64,000 nucleotides of DNA, from assembly GCF_002964765.1 (NCBI RefSeq), contig NZ_PQCF01000018.1, forward strand, positions 116,335 to 180,334, given 5' to 3'. Of the stretch, positions 25,788 through 35,606 are shown piece by piece. The notes below the pieces were generated by a model. The model saw only the letters and a program-made list of their open reading frames with translations, did no database searches and was not told where the DNA came from. Both the position numbers and the translations under genes were made by a program. Source of the stretch: Pseudoalteromonas sp. T1lg88 (GTDB lineage: Bacteria; Pseudomonadota; Gammaproteobacteria; Enterobacterales; Alteromonadaceae). Numbering within the stretch: the first letter of the stretch is position 1; each line of letters opens with the position of its first letter.

Positions 25788-28061
25788 ATGGCACGTATAC
25801 ATAACTTAGGTTTTCCCCGTATCGGCAAACGCCGCGAATTGAAATTTGCTATCGAGGCCTACTGGGCTGGCGATATTACTCAGGAAGAGCTGCGCCAGCG
25901 CGGTGCGCAAATCCGCCAAGAAAATTGGGCAATGCAAAGCGAGGCGGGCATAGAGCTTGTGCCGGTGGGCGACTTTGCCTGGTACGATCAGGTGCTATCT
26001 ACCTCTATGCTGGTAGGAGCCATTCCGGCGCGCCATCAAAGCGACAGCAGCAATGCACTGGACACCCTGTTCCGTATCGGCCGTGGTCGTGCACCAACGG
26101 GCTGCGCCTGTGCCGCCAGTGAGATGACCAAATGGTTTAATACCAACTACCACTATATTGTGCCCGAGCTAAGTGCCGAGCAGCAGTTTGCGCTGAGCTT
26201 TAACGAACTTTTTGAGCAGGTAGAAGAAGCGCAGAATTTAGGGCATAAGGTCAAGCCCGTGCTGGTTGGCCCGGTTACCTATTTGTACCTGGCTAAATGC
26301 GCCGGGGAAGAGTTCGATAAGCTCACCTTGTTGGAGCGCCTATTGCCAGTGTATCAACAGGTGCTGGCCAAGTTGGCGGCACAAGGGGTGGAGTGGGTGC
26401 AAATCGATGAGCCAATTTTGGCCTTGGAGCTGGATACCCACTACCGCAGCGCTTTAACTAAAAGCTTCGCCGCCTTGGCAAATCAGGGCGTGAAGCTGCT
26501 GCTGGCGACTTATTTTGATGAGGTGAGCGCCTACTTAAAAGATATCAGTGAGTATGCCATCGATGGCGCGCATTTCGACTTGGTGGCTACACCGCAAAAC
26601 ATTGAAGCGCTGGACAAAGCCCTTGGCGAGCAGCGGGTGTTGTCTCTTGGGGTGATCAACGGCCGTAATATTTGGCGCGCCGATCTCAGTGCCATCTATG
26701 AGCAGGTGCAAGATATTGCCGCCCAGCGTGGTGATTCATTGTGGCTGGCGCCATCTTGCTCTTTATTGCATACCCCGGTGGACTTGGAGCAAGAGCAACT
26801 GCTGGACGGTGAATTGAAAAGCTGGTTGGCCTTTGCCAAGCAAAAAGGCGAAGAGCTTAATTTGCTGAAAGTGGCTCTGGAGCGCTGCAACACGCAAGAT
26901 ATCGACGCTTATAGTGCACCGGTGAAAAACCGCCGTACTTCAAGCAGGGTAAACAACGCGCAAGTGCAGCAGCGTGTGGCTCAGTTAAGTTTGGATCACG
27001 GTCAACGTCAAAGCGAGTTTGCGGTGCGTGCTGAAAAACAGAAGGCGGCCCTGCAATTGCCACTGTTGCCGACTACTACTATTGGCTCCTTCCCGCAGAC
27101 ATCGGATATTCGTAAGGCCCGTCGCGACTTTAAGGCTGGGGAGTTAAGTGCCCAGGCTTATGAGCAGCAGATGCAGGAACAAATTCAATACGCGGTGCGT
27201 GAGCAAGAAGCACTGGATATAGATGTATTGGTGCATGGTGAGGCGGAGCGTAACGACATGGTCGAATACTTCGGTGAATTGCTCCATGGTTTTGCCTTTA
27301 GCCAGTTCGGTTGGGTACAAAGTTATGGCACCCGCTGTGTGAAGCCGCCTTTGATCTGGGGTGATGTGTCTCGTGCCGCGCCTATGACATTACAATGGAC
27401 CCTGTATGCGCAGTCGCTCACCGACAAGCATATGAAGGGCATGCTCACGGGTCCTGTGACTATTTTGTTCTGGTCTTTTGTGCGCGATGATCTGGATAAG
27501 CCGTCCATAGCTAAGCAAATTGCCCTGGCGCTGCGCGACGAGGTGGTGGATCTACAGGATGCGGGCATTAAGGTGATTCAAATCGATGAACCGGCGTTTC
27601 GCGAGGGTATGCCACTTAAAGCCAGCCAGTGGCAAAGTTACCTTGATTGGGCGGCCTATGCCTTCCGAGTGTCGGCCAGCGGCGTTGATGACAGCACGCA
27701 AATTCACACTCATATGTGTTACAGCGAGTTCAACGACATTATTGGCGCCATTGCCGCCATGGATGCGGATGTGATCACCATAGAGACATCGCGCTCGAAC
27801 ATGGAGCTGCTCGATGCCTTTGAACACTTCGATTACCCCAATGATATTGGCCCTGGGGTGTATGATATCCATACTCCGAATGTGCCTGAGGTCAAATGGA
27901 TCAAGGACTTGATCCACAAGGCGGCGGCGAAAGTTCCGGTTGAGCGCCTGTGGGTGAACCCGGATTGCGGCTTGAAAACCCGAGCCTGGCCGGAAACCCG
28001 TGAGGCCCTGCAAAACATGGTGATTGCCACCAAGGAGCTGCGCCAAGAATTAAGCGCCTAG
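25788..28061 (+). CDS. metE: Cobalamin-independent methionine synthase MetE
   Basis: Transfers a methyl group from methyltetrahydropteroyl-triglutamate to homocysteine. The 757-residue protein has the duplicated barrel typical of MetE, starting [15 protein letters not shown]. The C-terminal catalytic half holds [10 protein letters not shown], the substrate block [14 protein letters not shown], and zinc ligands in HTHMCYSEF and the late NPDCGLKTR. Length is typical. It is activated by MetR from the divergent promoter region and ended by a terminator at 28078. Confidence 0.97.
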   Translation: MARIHNLGFPRIGKRRELKFAIEAYWAGDITQEELRQRGAQIRQENWAMQSEAGIELVPVGDFAWYDQVLSTSMLVGAIPARHQSDSSNALDTLFRIGRGRAPTGCACAASEMTKWFNTNYHYIVPELSAEQQFALSFNELFEQVEEAQNLGHKVKPVLVGPVTYLYLAKCAGEEFDKLTLLERLLPVYQQVLAKLAAQGVEWVQIDEPILALELDTHYRSALTKSFAALANQGVKLLLATYFDEVSAYLKDISEYAIDGAHFDLVATPQNIEALDKALGEQRVLSLGVINGRNIWRADLSAIYEQVQDIAAQRGDSLWLAPSCSLLHTPVDLEQEQLLDGELKSWLAFAKQKGEELNLLKVALERCNTQDIDAYSAPVKNRRTSSRVNNAQVQQRVAQLSLDHGQRQSEFAVRAEKQKAALQLPLLPTTTIGSFPQTSDIRKARRDFKAGELSAQAYEQQMQEQIQYAVREQEALDIDVLVHGEAERNDMVEYFGELLHGFAFSQFGWVQSYGTRCVKPPLIWGDVSRAAPMTLQWTLYAQSLTDKHMKGMLTGPVTILFWSFVRDDLDKPSIAKQIALALRDEVVDLQDAGIKVIQIDEPAFREGMPLKASQWQSYLDWAAYAFRVSASGVDDSTQIHTHMCYSEFNDIIGAIAAMDADVITIETSRSNMELLDAFEHFDYPNDIGPGVYDIHTPNVPEVKWIKDLIHKAAAKVPVERLWVNPDCGLKTRAWPETREALQNMVIATKELRQELSA

Positions 28062-28077
28062 CAAAAAGAGTCATAAA

Positions 28078-28109
28078 AGAGCGGACGTTATAAATGTCCG
28101 CTCTTTTTT
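28078..28109 (+). terminator. Terminator after metE
   Basis: AGAGCGGAC at 28078-28086 pairs with GTCCGCTCT at 28096-28104, followed by a run of T to 28109. Confidence 0.9.
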
Positions 28110-28181
28110 AAGCCTTTCTCACCCTTTACTTTCACAGCCTTCCCTCATAAGATCACACTAAATTTCTAGTGGATAAGCGCA

Positions 28182-29225
28182 ATGACACATACCCCGCAAC
28201 GTATTACCCTTACTCGTCCTGATGATTGGCACATTCACCTTCGTGATGGCGAGCAACTAAAAGACACGGTAAGAGACGCCAGCCGCTATATCGGCCGCGC
28301 CATCATCATGCCTAACCTGGTACCGCCGGCGACCTGTACAGACACGGCGCTAGCTTATCGTGATCGCATTATGGCTGCGGGGCCAAAGGCGCATTTTGAA
28401 CCCCTGATGGTGCTGTATCTCACGGATAACACCACGGCTGATGAAATTCGCAAAGCCAAGGCATCGGGGAAAATCGTTGCTGCCAAGCTATATCCAGCCG
28501 GTGCGACCACCAACTCGGACTCAGGTGTGACCGATATCGAAAACATCTACCCTGTGCTTGAAGCCATGCAGGAAGTAGGCATGCTGTTGTTGGTTCACGG
28601 TGAGGTGACCGATTCAAGTATCGATATTTTCGACCGTGAAAAGGTCTTTATCGAAACCAAACTGAAGAAGGTAGTGAAGGACTTCCCTGAGCTTAAAGTG
28701 GTGTTAGAGCACATCACTACCAAGGATGCGGTTGAGTTTGTAAGCTCGGCCTCGGCCAATGTGGCGGCGACCATTACCGCGCATCACCTGCTTTATAACC
28801 GCAACCATATGCTTGCCGGTGGCATTCGTCCGCATTATTACTGCTTGCCTATCCTTAAGCGTAATACCCATCAGGAAGCCCTGATCGAAGCCGCCACCAG
28901 TGGTAACAGCAAGTTCTTCTTGGGCACCGACTCGGCGCCACACCTTAAGGACAAAAAAGAAGCGGCTTGTGGTTGTGCCGGTGCATACACGGCGCACGCG
29001 CCACTTGAGCTATATGCTGAAGCCTTTGAACAGGCCGGTGCCTTGGACAAGCTGGAAGCCTTTGCCAGCCACTTCGGTCCTGATTTCTACGGCATTGCCC
29101 GCAATACAGATACAGTGACCCTGGTACGTGAGCCGTGGCAAGTGCCGCAAAGCTACCCGCTGGGAGAAGACAAGGTCATTCCTATTTGTGCCGGTGAAAT
29201 GCTGAACTGGCAGGTAAAGGACTAA
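28182..29225 (+). CDS. pyrC: Dihydroorotase
   Basis: Cyclises carbamoyl-aspartate to dihydroorotate in pyrimidine synthesis. The 347-residue class II enzyme has the zinc ligands in WHIHLRDG, the carbamylated lysine in [15 protein letters not shown], histidines in LVHGEV and LEHITT, and the aspartate in GTDSAPH. Size and sequence match E. coli PyrC. It stands as a single gene between two terminators. Confidence 0.97.
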   Translation: MTHTPQRITLTRPDDWHIHLRDGEQLKDTVRDASRYIGRAIIMPNLVPPATCTDTALAYRDRIMAAGPKAHFEPLMVLYLTDNTTADEIRKAKASGKIVAAKLYPAGATTNSDSGVTDIENIYPVLEAMQEVGMLLLVHGEVTDSSIDIFDREKVFIETKLKKVVKDFPELKVVLEHITTKDAVEFVSSASANVAATITAHHLLYNRNHMLAGGIRPHYYCLPILKRNTHQEALIEAATSGNSKFFLGTDSAPHLKDKKEAACGCAGAYTAHAPLELYAEAFEQAGALDKLEAFASHFGPDFYGIARNTDTVTLVREPWQVPQSYPLGEDKVIPICAGEMLNWQVKD

Positions 29226-29243
29226 GCTCCAGATTACTCTTAG

Positions 29244-29273
29244 AAAAAGCCCGATTTGTTATCGGGTTTTTTT
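29244..29273 (+). terminator. Terminator after pyrC
   Basis: CCCGAT at 29250-29255 pairs with ATCGGG at 29261-29266, preceded by A-rich and followed by seven T. Confidence 0.85.
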
Positions 29274-29455
29274 ATGCCTGCAAGGATAAGCCGCCAAGAT
29301 GGATGGCGGGGTGTTGATCTGCCGCAAGCAAGTTGCAGAGCCCTGCCTTTAGCGGACAATTGTCCTTATGATCTAAAGTGGCTTTGACTAAGCTCTGGCG
29401 CTAAAATTAAGCACAGTCAGTGCTTCTCGCGCTATAACAAACAGGTGAAATAACC

Positions 29456-30295
29456 ATGCACTTACCGACAGTGGACTATCAATCGCCGAACGCGCCAGCC
29501 GAATTTGTCGAATCGCTTCGCAATACCGGTTTTGGGGTGTTAACCAACCATCCGATCCCACAATCGCTGGTGGAGTCAATTTATCAGGATTGGCAGGCTT
29601 TTTTTAACTCAGAGCAAAAGCATGAGTTTCTTTTTGATAAACAAACTCAGGACGGTTATTTCCCACCCGAGATAAGTGAAGTGGCCAAAGGCTGCAAGGT
29701 TAAAGACATCAAAGAATACTACCATGTCTATCCTAAGGGCCGGGTACCTGAGCAGCTGGAAGAGAAAATTCGTGAGTATTATCGCTTGGCCAATGAGTTT
29801 GCCAGCGAATTACTGAGCTGGGTGCAGGCCCATGCGCCGGCGGATGTACAGGCTAAGTTCTCCATTGACCTTAAAGACATGATCAAGAATTCGGAGCAAA
29901 CCCTGCTGCGTATTTTGCACTATCCACCGATGACGGGCGATGAAGAGCCGGGCGCCATTCGTGCCGCCGCTCATGGCGATATCAACCTGCTGACCGTGCT
30001 GCCTGCGGCGAACGAGCCGGGGTTACAGGTGCAAACCAAAGAGGGTGGCTGGCTGGATGTTCCAAGCGACTTTGGTAATCTGATCATCAATATTGGCGAT
30101 ATGCTGCAAGAGGCATCTGGTGGTTACTTCCCATCGACTATTCACAGGGTAATTAACCCAACGGGTAAGGCTTCGACCAAGTCGCGTATCTCGTTACCCC
30201 TGTTTTTGCACCCACGCCCAGATGTGGTGCTGTCTGAGCGTTACACCGCCGACAGTTATTTGCAGGAGCGTTTACGCGAACTCGGCGTAAAATAA
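29456..30295 (+). CDS. 2-oxoglutarate/Fe(II)-dependent oxygenase, isopenicillin-N-synthase-like
   Basis: A 279-residue member of the plant/IPNS-type non-haem iron oxygenases. The iron ligands are visible as the HxD of AAHGDINLL and the distal His in STIHRVINP; the 2-oxoglutarate-binding RxS is in KSRISLPLFLHP. The N-terminal GFGVLTNHPIP matches the family's DIOX_N region. The substrate is unknown; bacterial relatives of this type are usually stand-alone and uncharacterised. Promoter and terminator are its own, so there is no operon clue. Confidence 0.85.
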   Translation: MHLPTVDYQSPNAPAEFVESLRNTGFGVLTNHPIPQSLVESIYQDWQAFFNSEQKHEFLFDKQTQDGYFPPEISEVAKGCKVKDIKEYYHVYPKGRVPEQLEEKIREYYRLANEFASELLSWVQAHAPADVQAKFSIDLKDMIKNSEQTLLRILHYPPMTGDEEPGAIRAAAHGDINLLTVLPAANEPGLQVQTKEGGWLDVPSDFGNLIINIGDMLQEASGGYFPSTIHRVINPTGKASTKSRISLPLFLHPRPDVVLSERYTADSYLQERLRELGVK

Positions 30296-30313
30296 CGCCC
30301 ATAGAGTGACCAC

Positions 30314-30345
30314 AAAAAAAAGCCCGTTAAAAACGGGCTTTTTTT
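30314..30345. terminator. Bidirectional terminator between the oxygenase and DUF3307 genes
   Basis: AGCCCGTT at 30321-30328 pairs with AACGGGCT at 30332-30339, with A runs on the left and T runs on the right. Confidence 0.85.
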
Positions 30346-30362
30346 GTTTTGGATTTGAAAGT

Positions 30363-31124
30363 TTAGCTTATCAGTAAGGCACGGGCCGCCAGGCCGATAC
30401 CGAGTGTGATCACCACGCTGAGTAGGGTGCCTAACATCACATACTCGGTAAGTTGTTTATCCTTGGCATTGGTTAAATCGCCAAAGCGAAAGACCGACTT
30501 GGCTGCAAGCACAAATCCCACCCCAGCCAATTCATCGATTATGATAAAGGTCAGCATAAGCAGGCGCTCTAACAGGCCGATGCTGTGCCCGGCCTGTGGT
30601 AGCGTTGTTCTCTTATCAGCAGCGATGCTGGCGGGCAGGTGCCAGCGCTCCAGCAGCATACGAATGGCCACGGAACTGGGGTTAAGCACTAATAAATAGG
30701 CGAGCAACAGCACATAAGTATTACTGTGCATCAGCTGAGCGTTAAACCACTGGCCGAGTGTATCGGCATCCGTTAAATAGCAGCTTAGCGCCACAAGAAT
30801 AAGAATGTGCGCGCCTTGGTCGACAATAAAGGGCACAAAGCCACGGCTGCTGTAGGATTTGGCAACATCAATCAGCCAGTGGCTGGTCATAATAAGTGCG
30901 GTGGCCGCCAGCACAGGGAGCCAATCACCGAGGCCGTAATAGCACTCCCAGGCCCACAATAAGGCGCCGCTCAGAGCTCCGTGCACCAAGGTATGCAACA
31001 CCAACTTAGGGGATTTAAAATGGCGTTTATTGCGCTGGTGAACCCAGCTTAAGGGTTGTAAAAAAAAGTCGGCGACCACATGGGCCAACAACAGCCCAAG
31101 CAGCAGGGCGATTTGCTCATTCAT
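30363..31124 (-). CDS. DUF3307 family membrane protein
   Basis: A 253-residue integral membrane protein with about six to seven hydrophobic segments. The N-terminal block LLAHVVADFFLQP followed by HTLVHGALSG and later SHWLIDVAKSY matches the DUF3307 family, with several histidines and aspartates lying in or near the membrane that could bind metal. Function is unknown. It overlaps the satD-like gene by eight bases and is its operon partner. DUF3307-SatD pairs recur in many bacteria, which suggests that the membrane protein and the putative regulator work together. Confidence 0.8.
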   Translation of the reverse strand: MNEQIALLLGLLLAHVVADFFLQPLSWVHQRNKRHFKSPKLVLHTLVHGALSGALLWAWECYYGLGDWLPVLAATALIMTSHWLIDVAKSYSSRGFVPFIVDQGAHILILVALSCYLTDADTLGQWFNAQLMHSNTYVLLLAYLLVLNPSSVAIRMLLERWHLPASIAADKRTTLPQAGHSIGLLERLLMLTFIIIDELAGVGFVLAAKSVFRFGDLTNAKDKQLTEYVMLGTLLSVVITLGIGLAARALLIS

Positions 31125-31740
31125 GTGTGTACTCCTTGGCGGCGACCGCTAGAAATTCATCGAGCAAATGATATTGCCCGGCATTGAGTAATTTGGTGAC
31201 ATTGGCTCGTGAGCTGCCCAGCTGAGCAGCAATAGCGGCATGATCCTTGTTTTCCAGCCAGTGATACCAGTACAGGGCCTGGGCCTGCTTTTGACTGGTG
31301 TGGTTAATTAGATGGTCAAGGAAGCGGATGTTTAAGGCAAAGCTGGCGCTCAAGGGGCTTTGATAGAGGCTTAGACTCAGGCGCTTGTTTTTAATCGTAT
31401 CCAGTCCCTTACCGGAGAGCATCAGGGCGGCGCCGGTGGCGGTTTTTACATCCTGGCGATAGTTATCAATTGGCCCTATAGCTTCGCTAACACGGGCATC
31501 AAGGGCATGGCTGCGCAAATAAAGACGTAACATCAAGGTCGCTTGTAAAGGGACAGGGGCCTTGCCAAGAATGCATTGAAAAGCATCGCCGCGGTAAATG
31601 TTGAAGTGCCCATCAAAGCGTTCGCACAGGGCGCGCAAGCCTTGCTCCAAGGTATAAAGCAGACCGTCGTATTGTGCGCCTGCCTGCTCGCTGGAGCCGA
31701 CAATATCGCCGCTCAGTACTGTGTAATTGGCCGTGGACAT
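31117..31740 (-). CDS. SatD-like protein: cyclase-like N-terminus with C-terminal helix-turn-helix
   Basis: A 207-residue protein. The N-terminal half begins TVLSGDIVGSSEQ and has NIYRGDAFQCIL, which resembles a reduced nucleotide-cyclase/GGDEF-like fold seen in SatD proteins. The C-terminal 55 residues contain a probable helix-turn-helix (HAAIAAQLGSSRANVTKLL). This layout suggests a ligand-responsive DNA-binding protein. GGAG lies before the ATG at 31740. The promoter region carries a 28-bp-periodic set of GTTAC/GTAAC half-sites, which fits autoregulation. Family assignment is from motif memory; catalytic activity is not supported by visible residues. Confidence 0.7.
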   Translation of the reverse strand: MSTANYTVLSGDIVGSSEQAGAQYDGLLYTLEQGLRALCERFDGHFNIYRGDAFQCILGKAPVPLQATLMLRLYLRSHALDARVSEAIGPIDNYRQDVKTATGAALMLSGKGLDTIKNKRLSLSLYQSPLSASFALNIRFLDHLINHTSQKQAQALYWYHWLENKDHAAIAAQLGSSRANVTKLLNAGQYHLLDEFLAVAAKEYTHE

Positions 31741-31758
31741 AGATCTCCGTGCAGTTTG

Positions 31759-31819
31759 GTTACTTAATTGAAAGTAACTGAAAATGGTTACATCTTTATT
31801 TGTAACTAAATATAGTTAC
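31759..31819. promoter_or_regulatory. 28-bp periodic GTTAC-N10-GTAAC operator array
   Basis: GTTAC occurs at 31759, 31787 and 31815, exactly 28 bases apart. GTAAC occurs at 31774 and 31802, also 28 apart. This makes two inverted repeats GTTAC-N10-GTAAC plus a further half-site. The sequences between the half-sites differ, so the pattern is not a simple tandem duplication kept by chance. The array ends about 19 bases before the satD-like ATG (read on the minus strand) and covers the likely promoter. The binding protein is unknown; the downstream HTH protein is the prime candidate. Confidence 0.7.
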
Positions 31820-31967
31820 TCCCCCTTAAAAGTACAAGCTTTGCTTTTTCTTGCCAGGAATGCCTGTCTTTTTGGTGTATTTAGCTAGGTGCTTAAAATT
31901 AGCAAACCATAATAATATCAGATAGCTATACCGCAAATGGGGTTTTTGTTGATAAATTCTAAAAAAG

Positions 31968-31989
31968 TTAATGACAACGCTGTCATTAA
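31968..31989. promoter_or_regulatory. NagR-type operator before nagK
   Basis: A 22-base near-perfect palindrome centred on ATGACAACGCTGTCAT, about 100 bases before nagK. The same core, ATGACAACGTTGTCAT, is before nagB at 35478. Such CG-centred palindromes are typical of LacI-family regulators, and NagR of Alteromonadales controls N-acetylglucosamine genes. The regulator gene is not in the window. Confidence 0.7.
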
Positions 31990-32086
31990 TTGGGTAACAT
32001 AATTTCAACATGAAAGAGCAGGTGGTTTGAGGCAAGGTGCGTACAGCGTTTTTGCCCGGATTGAATTAAGGTATAGAGGTCTGGTA

Positions 32087-32983
32087 ATGAGGGTAGACGC
32101 GGCAACGCAGGAACAGCTATTTATTGGTATCGACGGCGGGGGAACCAAATGCCGGGCGACCATTTATAGCCCCACGCATGGAGTCTTGGGCACTGGCCTT
32201 GGCGGGCCCGCCAACCCCTTGCATGGTCTGGAGCGCACCTTGGAGTCGATCATGATGTCGACCCAACAGGCGTTGCGCGATGCCTCTATGAATTTGCACA
32301 GCGTTCATGAGCTGGTGGCCGGTTTAGGTCTGGCCGGGGTTAATTTGCCGAGCTTGTATGAACAGATCAGTGGTTGGCAGCACCCCTTTAAAAAAATGTA
32401 CCTGACCACGGATTTGCACACCGCCTGTATTGGTGCCCATGAAGGGCAGGATGGGGCGGTTATCATCACGGGCACTGGCTCCTGTGGGTATGTCACCGTT
32501 CAGGGCAAGAGCAAAAGCTATGGTGGTCATGGTTTTGCTCAAGGCGATAAGGGCAGTGGCGCCTGGCTCGGTCTTGAAGCATTAAAGGCAGTGTTGCTCG
32601 ATTTGGATGGTTTAGGGCCCCATACCCAGCTTACGGCTATGTTTACCTTACACTTTAATACGCAATCGGCGATGGTGATTGCCGAACAAATGGCAGGCCA
32701 ACCCTCAAGTAGTTATGCTAAATTGGCACGTATGGTCTTGGATGCGGCGCAACAGGGCGATCCTTTGGCCACCGAGATAGTTAAAGATGGTGCCCGATAT
32801 ATCAGCATGATGGCCAAGCGCTTGTTGGCACTTGAGCCGCCGCGTTTATCCATGATTGGCGGCCTGGCAGAGCCCCTGCAGCCGTGGCTGGATGCGGATA
32901 TTGCCGCGCGTGTCGCAACGCCCAAACAGCCGCCGGAATTAGGGGCGGTTTACTTTGCGCAACAATCGTTGGCACAGGAATAA
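32087..32983 (+). CDS. nagK: N-acetylglucosamine kinase
   Basis: Phosphorylates GlcNAc to GlcNAc-6-phosphate in the cytoplasm. A 298-residue BadF/BadG/BcrA/BcrD-type sugar kinase with the N-terminal phosphate-binding loop GIDGGGTKCRATIY, the second ATP block ITGTGSCGYV, and GHGFAQGDKGSGAWLG. It resembles the Shewanella-type and mammalian GlcNAc kinase rather than the E. coli ROK kinase. I use ATG 32087 with AGAGGT seven bases upstream; 20 extra codons of open frame upstream are not conserved-looking. First gene of nagK-nagA-nagX. Confidence 0.88.
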   Translation: MRVDAATQEQLFIGIDGGGTKCRATIYSPTHGVLGTGLGGPANPLHGLERTLESIMMSTQQALRDASMNLHSVHELVAGLGLAGVNLPSLYEQISGWQHPFKKMYLTTDLHTACIGAHEGQDGAVIITGTGSCGYVTVQGKSKSYGGHGFAQGDKGSGAWLGLEALKAVLLDLDGLGPHTQLTAMFTLHFNTQSAMVIAEQMAGQPSSSYAKLARMVLDAAQQGDPLATEIVKDGARYISMMAKRLLALEPPRLSMIGGLAEPLQPWLDADIAARVATPKQPPELGAVYFAQQSLAQE

Positions 32984-33032
32984 ATCGGCGCAAGAATAAA
33001 TTGGCACCACAGACTCTAAGGTTATAAATAAA

Positions 33033-34154
33033 ATGAATACAGCCTTCCATGCTCAGCGCTTATTTGATGGTGAACGTTTTTTAACAGACGTCTATTTTCA
33101 GGTGCGTGCGGGAAAATTGCATTTCCTGACATCGCCACAAGATCAGGCCACTCGACTTGAGGGCTTAGTGGTACCTGGGTTTATCGATGTTCAGGTCAAT
33201 GGTGGTGGCGGTGCGTTTTTTAATGCCGAGCCCAACCTTGCCTGTCTCAAGAAGATGGTGCATGCCCATGGTCAATTTGGCACCACGGCCATGATGCCGA
33301 CCCTGATCACAGATGATATTAAGGTGATGGGCGCTGCGGCCGACGCCATTGCTCAGGCTATCAGCGCTCAGGTGCCGGGTATTGCCGGCGTTCATTTCGA
33401 AGGGCCGCATCTGAGTTTGCCCAAAAAAGGCACTCACAGTGAGCAGTTTATTCGTCCTATCAGCGCCGCAGAAATGGCCATTTACGAGCGCGATGATCTG
33501 GGTCTGAAAATGCTCACCCTGGCGCCGGAGCATGTCAGTATCGCCGACATCAAGCGTCTGGTGGCCTTGGGTGTTAAAGTCTCCCTTGGCCATACTAATG
33601 CGGATTATGCCACCACCATGGCGGCTCTCGATGCCGGCGCCGATGGCTTCACTCATTTATTTAATGCCATGTCACCTTTTACTTCCCGAGAGCCCGGTGT
33701 GGTGGGTGCAGCCCTTTGGCATGACAACAGCTGGTGTGGATTGATAGTGGATGGTCATCATCTGCATCCTGACTCCGCCAAGCTGGCCATTCGTACCAAG
33801 CAGCGCGGCAAAATCATGCTGGTGACAGATGCTATGCCGCCGGTTGGCACAGACGCCACCGAGTTTGATTTCTTCGATGGTCGTAAGGTGTACCGCACCG
33901 GCGATCGTTTGAATTCCAGTACCGGAGAGCTGGCGGGCAGTGTGCTCGATATGGCCAGTGCCGTGCGCAATACGGTCAATACCCTGGATATTAGCCTTGG
34001 CGAAGCGCTACGAATGGCTTCGCTGTATCCGGCGCACTATTTGGGCTTACAGAATACTAAGGGGCGTCTGCTGGAAGACTTTGATGCCGACTTTGTGGTG
34101 CTTGACCAGCTACTGCAGGCACAGGCAACCTACCTGGGCGGGCACTTGCTTTAA
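33033..34154 (+). CDS. nagA: N-acetylglucosamine-6-phosphate deacetylase
   Basis: Removes acetate from GlcNAc-6-phosphate to give glucosamine-6-phosphate. The 373-residue amidohydrolase has the VPGFIDVQVNGGGG block, HFEGPHLS with a metal glutamate, histidines in SLGHTNADY and THLFNAMSP, and the catalytic aspartate in LVTDAMPP. Typical length. It lies 49 bases after nagK; a terminator-like hairpin separates it from nagX. Confidence 0.96.
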   Translation: MNTAFHAQRLFDGERFLTDVYFQVRAGKLHFLTSPQDQATRLEGLVVPGFIDVQVNGGGGAFFNAEPNLACLKKMVHAHGQFGTTAMMPTLITDDIKVMGAAADAIAQAISAQVPGIAGVHFEGPHLSLPKKGTHSEQFIRPISAAEMAIYERDDLGLKMLTLAPEHVSIADIKRLVALGVKVSLGHTNADYATTMAALDAGADGFTHLFNAMSPFTSREPGVVGAALWHDNSWCGLIVDGHHLHPDSAKLAIRTKQRGKIMLVTDAMPPVGTDATEFDFFDGRKVYRTGDRLNSSTGELAGSVLDMASAVRNTVNTLDISLGEALRMASLYPAHYLGLQNTKGRLLEDFDADFVVLDQLLQAQATYLGGHLL

Positions 34155-34168
34155 GGTTAATCCCTGGA

Positions 34169-34199
34169 GACCCCGCAGGCAGTAACGCGGGGCTTTTTA
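34169..34199 (+). terminator. Terminator-like hairpin between nagA and nagX
   Basis: CCCCGC at 34171-34176 pairs with GCGGGG at 34187-34192, followed by CTTTTT. It probably attenuates transcription into nagX, which starts 43 bases later without an obvious separate promoter. Confidence 0.65.
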
Positions 34200-34242
34200 T
34201 TGTGCCCAGCCAGAAATGCGAGCGGGCAACTAGTGAGAGTAT

Positions 34243-35379
34243 ATGACAACAACTGACACGGTTAAAAAGAAGCAACGCCTGGCCTCTTTGGATGCCTTAC
34301 GCGGCTTCGACATGTTTTGGATCCTTGGCGGTCAAGGCATATTTGCCGCACTTTTGGTGTTAACGGGTTGGCAGGGCTGGAAGGCATTTGAGGCCCAGAC
34401 AGTGCACTCACCTTGGCATGGCTTCACCTTTTATGATCTGATTTTTCCGCTCTTTATCTTCTTATCGGGCGTAGCCATGGGCTTAAGCCCTAAACGCATC
34501 GACCATTTACCTCTTAAGGAACGACTGCCTTATTACCAAAAGGCGCTGAAACGACTGGTTATTTTATCAGCCTTTGGGGTGCTCTATAACCATGGCTGGG
34601 GCACCGGCATGCCTATGGCGCTGGATGAAATTCGCTACGCCAGTGTGCTTGGCCGCATTGCTATTGCCTGGTTTATTGCCGCCATGCTGGTCTGGCACAC
34701 CTCGATGCGCACTCAGGTGATGGTGCTGGTTGGCATCTTAGTGGGTTATTGGCTGTGGCTTTGTTTTATTCCCGTGCCCGGTGGCCTTGCCGGTGACCTA
34801 AGTGCCGAGGGCAGTTGGAACGCCTGGATTGATCAGCGCCTGTTACCGGGCATTAGTTATCAGAATAGGCCGGTTGATCCTGAGGGGATATTGTCGAATA
34901 TTCCCGCCGTGGCTAACGCCATGATGGGAGTCTTTGCCGGGCGTCTGATAGCTCAGGCACAGGAGCGCGGGCAGTGGCGAATAGCCGCTATTTTATTCGG
35001 CAGCGGGCTTGTTAGCCTGATGCTTGGCTGGTTATGGGATGGAATTTTTCCCGTTAACAAAGAGCTTTGGACCAGCTCTTTTGTGCTGGTGACAGTAGGC
35101 TGGAGTGCCATGCTGTTGGCACTGTTCTATGTGCTAGTGGACGTACTTGGCTTGCAAAAATGGGCGTATCCCTTTGTGATTATCGGCGCCAATTCCATCA
35201 TTATTTACCTGGCCTCAAGCCTGGTGAGCTGGAGCCATATATCGAAAAGTCTGTTCGGCGGCGTGATACGTGCCGTGCCCGAGCCCTGGCAGCCCTTGGT
35301 CGGTGTAATAGCGCTGCTGGGCGTACAGTTGCTGGTGCTACACTGGATGTATAGGCGCAAGATCTTTGTCAGTGTCTAG
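34243..35379 (+). CDS. nagX: NagX, DUF5009 membrane protein of GlcNAc catabolism
   Basis: A 378-residue polytopic membrane protein with about ten hydrophobic segments. It begins RLASLDALRGFDMFWILGGQG, the signature shared with the heparan-alpha-glucosaminide N-acetyltransferase family. NagX is found with nag genes in Shewanella and relatives and is thought to help handle GlcNAc or its oligomers at the inner membrane; its exact reaction is not established. It lies in the nagK-nagA-nagX run, which supports the name. Confidence 0.82.
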   Translation: MTTTDTVKKKQRLASLDALRGFDMFWILGGQGIFAALLVLTGWQGWKAFEAQTVHSPWHGFTFYDLIFPLFIFLSGVAMGLSPKRIDHLPLKERLPYYQKALKRLVILSAFGVLYNHGWGTGMPMALDEIRYASVLGRIAIAWFIAAMLVWHTSMRTQVMVLVGILVGYWLWLCFIPVPGGLAGDLSAEGSWNAWIDQRLLPGISYQNRPVDPEGILSNIPAVANAMMGVFAGRLIAQAQERGQWRIAAILFGSGLVSLMLGWLWDGIFPVNKELWTSSFVLVTVGWSAMLLALFYVLVDVLGLQKWAYPFVIIGANSIIIYLASSLVSWSHISKSLFGGVIRAVPEPWQPLVGVIALLGVQLLVLHWMYRRKIFVSV

Positions 35380-35477
35380 GCCTTTATCCGGCGTAGGTAA
35401 CAGCGAACAAAGCTAAATCAAAAATCCATGCCTGTTTCGTCGCTTTGGCTTTACAAGGGGAAATGAAAAAGGTAAAA

Positions 35478-35493
35478 ATGACAACGTTGTCAT
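35478..35493. promoter_or_regulatory. NagR-type operator before nagB
   Basis: ATGACAACGTTGTCAT is a perfect 16-base palindrome and differs by one central base from the nagK operator at 31968-31989. It lies 114 bases before the nagB start. Two matching operators in one nag locus strongly support a common LacI-family regulator. Confidence 0.75.
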
Positions 35494-35606
35494 AATGGTG
35501 TGACCTAATAACCATCCTATTAGGTGCTGATCTATGGTCATGGGCCAATTGCACGGAGCGCTTGACCATAGATCCCATTTTTTTCAACTTTAACAACGAG
35601 CTAGAC

